Assembly (NCBI GenBank): GCA_016192135.1
Contig: JACPUR010000031.1
Coordinates: 1-50,009, forward strand
Length of the DNA stretch: 50,009 nucleotides
Direction: 5' to 3'
Source: Candidatus Tectomicrobia bacterium
GTDB lineage: Bacteria > UBA8248
Part shown: positions 1 to 6,361 of the stretch, piece after piece
How the letters are laid out: each line of letters starts with the position of its first letter
How positions within the stretch are numbered: the first letter of the stretch is position 1
Notes under the pieces: model-generated
What the model was told of the DNA's origin: nothing
Seen by the model: only the letters and a program-made list of their open reading frames with translations
The model's database searches: none
Made by a program: the position numbers and the translations under genes

Positions 1-209
1 ATGCCTTCCTCCCCGAGCTTGCCCGCCCGGGAGAAGGCCGTCAGCTGCTGCTTGCAGTAGGGTCACCAGTGGCCCCGGTAGAAGAGCACCACCCCCCAGC
101 CGCCCTTGAGGTCGCCGGGGAGGGTGATCTTCCCCCCGCCCACTTTCGCGACCTCCAGGGCCGGAAAGGCGTCCCCCGAGTCCAGCATCCGGTCCGTCAT
201 TCTCGGCAT
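1..209 (-). CDS. Peroxiredoxin-like selenoprotein, N-terminal part (cut by window edge)
   Basis: Read on the minus strand from ATG at 209, the frame gives MPRMTDRMLDSGDAFPALEV, then a beta-strand (GVVLFYRGHW), an in-frame TGA at 63-65 (codon 49), then PYCKQQLTAFSRAG; 69 codons are visible before the edge. AhpC/TSA-type peroxiredoxin-like proteins carry an FYRGHWCPYC-x2-QL motif here, so the TGA replaces the first catalytic Cys and leaves a U49-P-Y-C52 pair. I infer selenocysteine. The family reduces peroxides or acts as a thiol oxidoreductase. The start is supported by GGAGG eight bases upstream; ATG at 200 is an alternative. A stem-loop lies downstream of the TGA. A nonsense mutation or sequencing error is possible, but the reading frame stays family-like on both sides. 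Confidence 0.8.
3..38 (-). promoter_or_regulatory. Candidate bacterial SECIS hairpin for the peroxiredoxin-like gene
   Basis: Downstream of the TGA at 63-65 the minus strand folds into a stem: GCCTTC (38-33) pairs with GAAGGC, TCCC with GGGA and GGGC with GCTC, with two single-G bulges. The apical loop is GGGCAA (24-19). The loop starts about 38 bases after the UGA, just beyond the range usual for bacterial SECIS elements (roughly 16-37). A smaller CCC/GGG stem with loop GGGC would put it at 34. A loop that begins with G is typical of these elements. The stem lies inside the coding sequence, as in other bacterial selenoprotein genes. Folding was done by eye. Confidence 0.55.
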
Positions 210-352
210 CGGATATTCCTCCAGAGACAACATTCAGGACGTTCTGGTCCGAACCTGACTCGCATAAGGCCAACGACATATGCATGGAAAACACCGTGGT
301 CGCAACAAATTGGCTGCGGAAAAATTCCCTCTCCTTTGCGGCAATTCTCTTT

Positions 353-394
353 TAGCGGCGGCTATTCTTCTCGTAGCGGCGGCTATTCTTCTCG
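353..394 (+). repeat. Tandem 21-bp repeat, two copies
   Basis: TAGCGGCGGCTATTCTTCTCG occurs at 353-373 and again, identical, at 374-394. A decayed third copy (TGCGGCAATTCTCT) lies just upstream, from about 338. It is the only structure I see in the 210-515 part of the intergenic region between the divergent peroxiredoxin-like gene and the liv operon. No gene is supported there. Confidence 0.8.
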
Positions 395-515
395 CCTGTG
401 AGCTTCCGCAGAGGGTGCTGAAACTGCGGGGAATAAATCGGCCGCTGCCGCGTTCTATAGAGTTCCTTGAGGCATAGGAGGCTTTATCTCGTTGAATTTT
501 AATCCATTTTTTATC

Positions 516-544
516 TTGACATCGGGATGAAGCGCCTCTAGATT
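516..544 (+). promoter_or_regulatory. Sigma-70-type promoter of the liv operon
   Basis: A perfect -35 box TTGACA (516-521) is separated by exactly 17 bases from TAGATT (539-544), a 4/6 match to TATAAT. It lies in a locally A/T-rich stretch, in contrast to the surrounding GC-rich DNA, about 150 bases upstream of the binding-protein start. This is pattern matching only; the operator and any regulator are unknown. Confidence 0.55.
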
Positions 545-694
545 TCAAGCACCCTTTTCAAAAAGACGCCGCATGACCATGCATGGGTTCGTGCGCCGTC
601 ATGACGATAAGCACCCGTCCGGCAGAGAAGGCGACACTCCTTCATGTTTTCGCCAGCGCAGGATGGCAAAAATCCTGTCTCGGAGGGCACCTCG

Positions 695-1978
695 ATGGCA
701 CGAATGAACCGAAGAAAGTTTATGAAGGGAATGGGTCTCATCGGCGGCGCATTGGCTCTGCAGACCGCCCCCGCCTTCCTTCGGGAGGGCCTGGGCCAGC
801 AGCCCATCAAGTGGGGCATGATCACACCGACCACCGGCCCCTACGCGACCGAGGCGTTTGATCAGGTCGAAGGGACGAAGATCGCCATCGAGGACGTCAA
901 CAAGGCGGGAGGCGTGGACGGGCGGCAGGTGGAGCTCCTCTTCCGCGACGACCAGTTCAAATGGGAGCAGGCGACGACCCACGCCCTGGACTTGCTGGAC
1001 AACCACCGCGTGGACTTCCTCTCCGGCGCGATGGTAGGACCCGAGGAGGTCCGCTTCAACGAGATCTCCCGCAAGCGGAAGATCATCTACGCCAACTACC
1101 CCCAGCATATCCTCTCCACGCCGCAGAACGCCAAAACGATGTCGCCTCTTTTCTTCACCACGAACACCACCCCCTATCAGCTCGCCGCCAGCGCCGCCAC
1201 CTACATTGCGGAAAACAAGCTCGGCAAGAAGATCTACGTCCTGGCGGACGATTACATCTGGCCCAAGATGTTCATGCCCGCCTGGAACTCCCTCTCCAAG
1301 AAATACGATCTCAAGTTCGACGAGAAGTCGACTGTATCCTGGGTGCCGTTCCCGACTTCGATGGACTACTCGGCGAACTTCCCCAGAATCCTGAAGGCGA
1401 AGCCCGAGATCCTCTACGTGATCAACTGGGGCGGCCGACAAGTGGCCGCGGCCAAGCAGATTCTCGAGGCTGGCCTCCACAAGGACATCAAGATCGTCTT
1501 CGCCAATACGGACGTGACCATTCCCGAGGCGGCCGGAAAGGGGTCTTATGACGGCCTCTACGCCGGCGCGATGTGGCATTGGACGCTGTCCGACCGCTAC
1601 CCGGCGGCCAAGGAAATGAACGACAAGTTCCTGGCCCGGCGCAAGCGGCCCTCCTCCGGCTACGGGGCCCTCGCCCACGATCTGACGCGCCTCATCCTGG
1701 ACACGGCGAAGGAAACCAAGCTGTATCAGCCGAAGGACCACTTCAAGCTGGCCAAGGCTCTCGAAGGCCGGAAATTCAAGTACACCAAGGGCGAATGCCA
1801 GATCCGCGCCTGCGATCATGTGTGCATCTCCCAGGTGTTCTTCCTCCAGGGCCAGTCCAAGGACCAGATGAAGGGCGAATTCGATCACCTGAAGATCGTG
1901 GGTGAATCCACCGGCGAGCAGAATGAATTGTCCTGCGAGGCGAAGGGCCTCGGCGGGGCGGCCAGCCAGCGGACGTAG
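695..1978 (+). CDS. ABC transporter substrate-binding protein, branched-chain amino acid/amide type (Tat signal)
   Basis: Periplasmic binding protein of the LivK/Peripla_BP_6 group, 427 aa, the receptor for the transporter encoded downstream. Residues 5-12 read NRRKFMKG followed by a hydrophobic stretch (GLIGGALAL), a twin-arginine signal. The mature protein opens with IKWGMITPTTGPYATEAFD, the usual first strand and loop of the family, and the I-A-I-E-D-V-N-x-A-G-G-V signature follows. I chose ATG 695 because CGGAGGG sits seven bases upstream; an in-frame ATG at 644 lacks a good ribosome site. The Liv label does not define the ligand: members bind amino acids, amides, urea and aromatic acids. 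The neighbouring molybdenum hydroxylase hints at a non-amino-acid substrate, but that is inference. Confidence 0.9.
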   Translation: MARMNRRKFMKGMGLIGGALALQTAPAFLREGLGQQPIKWGMITPTTGPYATEAFDQVEGTKIAIEDVNKAGGVDGRQVELLFRDDQFKWEQATTHALDLLDNHRVDFLSGAMVGPEEVRFNEISRKRKIIYANYPQHILSTPQNAKTMSPLFFTTNTTPYQLAASAATYIAENKLGKKIYVLADDYIWPKMFMPAWNSLSKKYDLKFDEKSTVSWVPFPTSMDYSANFPRILKAKPEILYVINWGGRQVAAAKQILEAGLHKDIKIVFANTDVTIPEAAGKGSYDGLYAGAMWHWTLSDRYPAAKEMNDKFLARRKRPSSGYGALAHDLTRLILDTAKETKLYQPKDHFKLAKALEGRKFKYTKGECQIRACDHVCISQVFFLQGQSKDQMKGEFDHLKIVGESTGEQNELSCEAKGLGGAASQRT

Positions 1979-1994
1979 AACAGAGCGCAGTTTA

Positions 1995-2045
1995 GGACCA
2001 GGAAGGACCAGGGCGGCGCCGACCCGCCGTGGTCCTTCCTTGTCC
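1995..2045 (+). promoter_or_regulatory. Intercistronic stem-loop between the binding protein and livH
   Basis: GGACCAGGAAGGACCA (1995-2010) pairs with TGGTCCTTCCTTGTCC (2030-2045) with one mismatch, and an inner GGCGG/CCGCC helix extends the stem. There is no T run, so it is not a classical intrinsic terminator. Its position directly after the binding-protein gene and nine bases before the livH ribosome site fits an mRNA-stabilising or attenuating hairpin. Such hairpins let the binding protein be made in excess over the permeases in many ABC operons. Confidence 0.75.
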
Positions 2046-2068
2046 GCGCTTTCAGGAGGGCCAGGGCT

Positions 2069-3049
2069 TTGCCTTACGGCGGCGTGGTATTCGACGAATT
2101 GCTCCAGCACCTTTTCCTGGGGCTGGTGCAAGGGGCCATCTACGTGCTCCTCGCCCTCGGACTCTCCATCATCTTCGGCCTGATGGGCATCATCAATTTC
2201 GGGCACGGCGTCTTCTATATGCTGGGGGCCTACGTCGGCTTCACCATGGTTCAACTGCTCTTCGCCCCCCTTCTGGGGGCGAACGCGGCCTTCGTCGTCG
2301 CACTGGCGGCGGTGCCCCTGATCATGTTCGGAATTGGCGTGGCGTTCGAAAGGCTTGTAATCAGCCGCATCTACAACACCCCCAACGCCCGTTTCTCGGG
2401 CGTGCTCATCACCTTCGGCCTCTCGATCTTCCTGCCCGATTTCATCCGGATGGTGTACGGCAGGCCGGGCCGGCCCTTCGCGATCCCTCCGTTCTTGGCG
2501 ACCTCGCTTCTGGAGATCGGAACCCTGAACATCTCCGCCTACCGGACCTTCATCGTCGCGGTGGCCGCCGTCCTCGTGGTTCTCATCTGGGCCCTTCTCT
2601 ACCGGACCAACCTGGGCATGGTCATCCGCGCCGGAACGAGCAACAACACCATGGTCCAGGTGCTCGGGATCAACGTCTCCAAGGTATGGACCCAGACTTT
2701 TGGCCTGGGAATTGCCCTTGCCGGCTTCTCCGGCGTGATGATCTCCCCTCTTTTCGCCGTGGAGCCCACCATGGGCGACGCCATCCTGATCCAGACCTTC
2801 ATCGTCGTCGTGGTAGGGGGAATGGGCAGCTTCATCGGCCCCGTCATCGGCGGCCTCCTCATCGGCCAGATATGGGCGCTCACGCCCCTCGTCGGCCGCA
2901 CGCAATTCGTCGTGCAGCATCTATCGGGGACCTTGATCGGCCCCGCCTTCTGGGAGAAGGCCTCCGACATCCTGTTGTTCATCGTAATGGCTCTCATTCT
3001 GCTGCTCCGCCCGCGCGGGCTGTTCGGTCAGGAGGGCGCGTTTGACTAA
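2069..3049 (+). CDS. livH: Branched-chain amino acid-type ABC transporter permease LivH
   Basis: Inner-membrane permease, 326 aa, with the LivH hallmarks GAIYVLLALGLSIIFGLMG-I-I-N-F-G-H-G near the N-terminus and a series of hydrophobic segments to the end. A cytoplasmic loop (RTNLGMVIRAGTSNNTMVQVLGINV, in pieces) corresponds to the helix that contacts the ATPases. The start is TTG 2069, eight bases after AGGAGGG; a GTG at 2084 is the alternative. It pairs with LivM, whose gene overlaps its stop codon. Length is normal for the family. Substrate is unknown. Confidence 0.92.
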   Translation: MPYGGVVFDELLQHLFLGLVQGAIYVLLALGLSIIFGLMGIINFGHGVFYMLGAYVGFTMVQLLFAPLLGANAAFVVALAAVPLIMFGIGVAFERLVISRIYNTPNARFSGVLITFGLSIFLPDFIRMVYGRPGRPFAIPPFLATSLLEIGTLNISAYRTFIVAVAAVLVVLIWALLYRTNLGMVIRAGTSNNTMVQVLGINVSKVWTQTFGLGIALAGFSGVMISPLFAVEPTMGDAILIQTFIVVVVGGMGSFIGPVIGGLLIGQIWALTPLVGRTQFVVQHLSGTLIGPAFWEKASDILLFIVMALILLLRPRGLFGQEGAFD

Positions 3050-4304
3050 GGTGATGGAGACACATCAGGCGTCCGAAAGCCGGGAGCCGGGTTTCCGGTT
3101 CAGGCTAGAGGGCCTGTTGAGCGGGCTCTTCGGATTCTTCGACCGCTATGGCATCCTCGTCCTCGGCGCCCTCCTCCTCGTCTATCCCTTCCTCCTGAAG
3201 GGTCTCGGCGAGCTCATCTTCCTCGCCGAGGAGCATAACCTGCGGAGCTTGGCCAAAGCCCTCCTTGGTTTCCGGGCCGTCATCCCCAGCACGCCACTGA
3301 TGATCCAAATCATCATCTACGCGTTCTTCGGAATCGCTTTCAATATCCTGCTCGGCTACACGGGCATGCTCTCCCTCGGGCACGCGGCCTTCTTCGGGGT
3401 AGGCGGCTATACGGTCGGCCTGATGCATGTCTGGTTCAAGCCCGGCGCGGCGGTTCCGGACTGGATGGTCGGCGCGTTCACCCTCTTTCCTCTTGAGACT
3501 TCCCTGCTGAGCGCCGTCGTGGTGTCGGCCCTCGTGGCTTTGGGGGTCGGAATGCTCGCCAGCCGGAAACGCGGCGTCTACTTCGCCATGCTCACGCTGG
3601 CTCTCAGCCAGGTGTTCTACTACGCGGCGCAGACGTTCGACCGCCTCACGGGCGGGACGGACGGCCTCGGGGGGCTCGCGAACATGCGGCTGGGCTCGCT
3701 CAACCTCCAAGTGGGAATCATGGACGCTCAGGTCACGTACTATTTCGTCTTCTTCATCGCCGCCGTCTCCACCGCCATTATCTGGCAGATACTGCGCTCC
3801 CCCTTCGGCCACAGCCTCCAAGCCGTCCGCGAGAACGAGCGGCGGGCGCGCAACTGCGGCTTCGACACGGACCGGATACGCCTTCTGGTTTTCGTCCTCA
3901 GCGGCATGTTTTCGGGGCTGGCGGGCGCCCTCTCCATCATCTACGGCGAGTCCGTGCCCATCGAGAACGTCCATTTCGGCACGTCGGGCCAGATCGTCAT
4001 CATCACCCTGTTCGGCGGCGCCGGCGTTTTCCTGGGGCCCGCCGTCGGCTCGTTCATCTACTGGTATCTCCGCCAGCTGATGAGCACCGAGTTCGTCAAA
4101 TACCTCGCCATCTTTCAATATTGGGAAATGTGGGTGGGTGGAATCTTCATCCTCATCGTGCTCTTCCTCCCCCAGGGGATTCTCGGGAGCATCTGGCAGT
4201 GGACCGTCAATTTCCGCGCAAGGCGCCAGATGCGCGAGTACCGGAGGAAAATGACGGCGGCCGTCCAGCGGGCCGAGGAGGGGATTGACGATGCCCATCC
4301 TTGA
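3042..4304 (+). CDS. livM: Branched-chain amino acid-type ABC transporter permease LivM
   Basis: Second permease subunit, 420 aa, longer than many LivM proteins because of a charged N-terminal extension before the first membrane segment and a basic C-terminal tail (RARRQMREYRRKM). The family core is clear: IAFNILLGYTGMLSLGHAAF, then GVYFAMLTLALSQ and the EAA-like loop SLQAVRENERRARNCGFD. TTG 3042 follows AGGAGGG by six bases and overlaps the end of livH by eight bases, which suggests translational coupling. ATG 3054 is a possible alternative start. The 3' end overlaps livG. Confidence 0.92.
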   Translation: MTKVMETHQASESREPGFRFRLEGLLSGLFGFFDRYGILVLGALLLVYPFLLKGLGELIFLAEEHNLRSLAKALLGFRAVIPSTPLMIQIIIYAFFGIAFNILLGYTGMLSLGHAAFFGVGGYTVGLMHVWFKPGAAVPDWMVGAFTLFPLETSLLSAVVVSALVALGVGMLASRKRGVYFAMLTLALSQVFYYAAQTFDRLTGGTDGLGGLANMRLGSLNLQVGIMDAQVTYYFVFFIAAVSTAIIWQILRSPFGHSLQAVRENERRARNCGFDTDRIRLLVFVLSGMFSGLAGALSIIYGESVPIENVHFGTSGQIVIITLFGGAGVFLGPAVGSFIYWYLRQLMSTEFVKYLAIFQYWEMWVGGIFILIVLFLPQGILGSIWQWTVNFRARRQMREYRRKMTAAVQRAEEGIDDAHP

Positions 4305-5025
4305 GACCCGCAAGATCAGCAAGCACTTCGGCGGCCTGATCGCCGTCAACGAGGTGGACTACAGGGTCGAACCGGGCGAATTGCGCTCCATCATCGGGCC
4401 GAACGGGGCGGGGAAGACCACATTTTTCAACATGATCGCCGGCGATCTCGCGGCCACCTCCGGCCAGGTCTTCTTTCACGGGGAAGACATCACCCGGCTG
4501 TCCACTTTCGAGAGGTCCCACAAGGGCATCGGCCGCACCTACCAGATCACGACCATCTTCCCCAGGCTTACGGTCCGGGAAAACGTTCGAATCGCCGCCC
4601 AGTCCCGAAAGACCACCTTCAACATGTGGACCGGCGTGAACCAGCACAAGGAGCTTATCGAGAAGGCGGATCACATCCTCGAGCGGGTCCGCCTGGCCGA
4701 CAAATGGGATGAGCCGGCGGGGACCCTCGCTCACGGCGAGCAACGTTACCTGGAGATCGGCATCGCCCTCGCGACGGACCCCGTGCTCCTTCTGCTGGAT
4801 GAGCCCACCGCGGGCATGAGCCCCGAGGAGTCCCGCCAGACCGCGGAATTCATCCGCGGCCTGGCGAACCCGCTCACCATCATCCTGGTCGAGCACGACA
4901 TGGAGATTGTCATGGGTATTTCAGATCGGATCACAGTCCTCCATAACGGCGAGTTCCTCGCCGAGGGGACGGTGGACGAGATCCGGGCGAATGAGGACGT
5001 GAAGCGCGTCTACTTGAGGGACTGA
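4291..5025 (+). CDS. livG: ABC transporter ATP-binding protein LivG
   Basis: Cytoplasmic ATPase, 244 aa. Walker A is GPNGAGKTT (about residues 35-43), Walker B LLLLDEPTAG, and the family-specific GxGRTYQ segment (KGIGRTYQITTIFPRLTV) lies between them. The signature motif reads LAHGEQRYLEIGIAL instead of LSGGxQ, as is common in LivG. ATG 4291 is preferred over TTG 4285 because GGAGGGG is seven bases upstream. The start overlaps livM by 14 bases, and its TGA overlaps the livF ATG (ATGA), so the operon is tightly coupled. Confidence 0.93.
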   Translation: MPILETRKISKHFGGLIAVNEVDYRVEPGELRSIIGPNGAGKTTFFNMIAGDLAATSGQVFFHGEDITRLSTFERSHKGIGRTYQITTIFPRLTVRENVRIAAQSRKTTFNMWTGVNQHKELIEKADHILERVRLADKWDEPAGTLAHGEQRYLEIGIALATDPVLLLLDEPTAGMSPEESRQTAEFIRGLANPLTIILVEHDMEIVMGISDRITVLHNGEFLAEGTVDEIRANEDVKRVYLRD

Positions 5026-5729
5026 TGCTTCAGGTCGAGAACGTCAACACCCGCTATGGGCTGAGCCATGTCCTCCATGACGTCTCTCTCCGGGTCGGCG
5101 AGGGCGAGGCCGTCGCCTTCCTGGGCCGCAACGGCGCGGGCAAAACCACCACGCTCAAGACCATCATGGGCCTGCTCAAGCCCTCGGCCGGGAAGATTCT
5201 CATGGACGGAGAGGACATCACCCCCCGCCCCGCCCATTTCATCGCGCAGAAGGGAATCAGCCTCATACCCGAGGACCGTCAGGTATTCCCGAACTTGACG
5301 GTTTTCGAGAACCTCAAGATCAGCCGCCTCCCGGTGGACGGCGGCAAGCGCCTCGATGAATTCCTGGACTGGATATTCAGCCTCTTTCCCCGCCTGAAGG
5401 AGCGCATCAACAACAAGGGGAGCCAGCTGAGCGGGGGCGAGCAGCAGATGCTCACCATGGCGCGGGGGCTGGGTACGCAGCCCAAGCTCATGCTCGTGGA
5501 CGAGCCGACGGAAGGGCTGATGCCCGCCTATGTCGAAACCATCCGCGACGTGCTGATCGAAATCCGGAATAAGGGAATCGCCATCCTCCTCGTGGAGCAG
5601 AGGTTCCGGATGGCGCTCTCCATCACCCAGCGCGCCTATCTCATCGAGAAGGGCCAGATCCGGTGGGAAGGCTCATCGGCCAGGCTCATCGAGGACGAGG
5701 AAACGCGGGTGCGTTACCTGGGGGTATGA
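5025..5729 (+). CDS. livF: ABC transporter ATP-binding protein LivF
   Basis: Second ATPase, 234 aa, which forms a heterodimer with LivG under the LivHM pore. Walker A GRNGAGKTT, signature LSGGEQQMLTMARGL and Walker B LMLVDEPTEGL are all intact. The D-loop and H-loop region ends with LLVEQRF, where a Q replaces His of the LVEH type, as is usual in LivF. Last gene of the operon. It converges on the coxG-like gene with only 12 bases between stop codons and no obvious terminator. Confidence 0.93.
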   Translation: MLQVENVNTRYGLSHVLHDVSLRVGEGEAVAFLGRNGAGKTTTLKTIMGLLKPSAGKILMDGEDITPRPAHFIAQKGISLIPEDRQVFPNLTVFENLKISRLPVDGGKRLDEFLDWIFSLFPRLKERINNKGSQLSGGEQQMLTMARGLGTQPKLMLVDEPTEGLMPAYVETIRDVLIEIRNKGIAILLVEQRFRMALSITQRAYLIEKGQIRWEGSSARLIEDEETRVRYLGV

Positions 5730-5741
5730 TTTTCCAGAAGC

Positions 5742-6185
5742 TCATTCGAGCCTGGCTTTCACCCTCTGGGCGAACTCGGCGAATATCTTGTTGGCTTGGT
5801 TCTTGATGACGCTGAAGCCCAGGGAGCCGAGCTTCCCGAAGACATCCACGCTGGAACGGATGGACATCTTGGTCTGGCTTTCGGAAAGGGCCTCGAGAGT
5901 GACTTCATTCCTCTGCTTGAGGCTGGCGGCGATTTGGGAATCCGCACCCTCCCCCGACGTGCGGATGTACTCGGGCGCCCGCTTCTCCTGGATCTCGATG
6001 TTGAGGTGGAAGGTTGCCTTGAGGAAGCCGATCTTCTGCTCGACCCTCACCCTGAAGCGTTCCTCATCCACCCGCTCCACCTGGGTGACCCCCGGGACGC
6101 AGGACGCGAACTCCTCGACGTTCCAAATGAAGTCCCATACCTTCTGGCGCGGGGCGTCAATCACTACTTCCTGGCTGAATTCCAT
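5742..6185 (-). CDS. coxG: CoxG-like SRPBCC family protein
   Basis: 147 aa, beginning MEFSQEVVIDAPRQKVWDF and continuing with VPGVTQVERVDEERFRV, the pattern of the CO dehydrogenase subunit G (CoxG) group of START/SRPBCC proteins. In carboxydotrophs CoxG helps recruit the molybdenum enzyme to the membrane; related genes accompany many other molybdenum hydroxylases. ATG 6185 is chosen because homology begins there and AAAGG lies eight bases upstream; an upstream ATG at 6257 would add 24 non-homologous residues. It lacks the C-terminal hydrophobic tail seen in some CoxG proteins. It is divergent from the hydroxylase operon starting at 6362. Confidence 0.8.
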   Translation of the reverse strand: MEFSQEVVIDAPRQKVWDFIWNVEEFASCVPGVTQVERVDEERFRVRVEQKIGFLKATFHLNIEIQEKRAPEYIRTSGEGADSQIAASLKQRNEVTLEALSESQTKMSIRSSVDVFGKLGSLGFSVIKNQANKIFAEFAQRVKARLE

Positions 6186-6361
6186 GTGGGCCGCCTTTCG
6201 GGAGAGAAAACCATCCGCCGGGATTTCGAATGGCCCGTTCATCTTACCAAATCGCATGGCCTCGGATCGAAAGGGAATTTTCGGTGGCTAAAATCGACGG
6301 AGCGGGCATGTAACCCTCCTTTCCCCGCCTTCCCCGCTCTCTCGCATAGAGGGGATAGCCC

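Noticed and set aside
599-2920. 773-codon open frame on the minus strand
   Set aside because: It is antisense to the binding-protein and livH genes, which have domains, signals and ribosome sites. The antisense translation is Asp/Glu/Gly/His-rich with no domain, as expected from GC-rich codon shadows.
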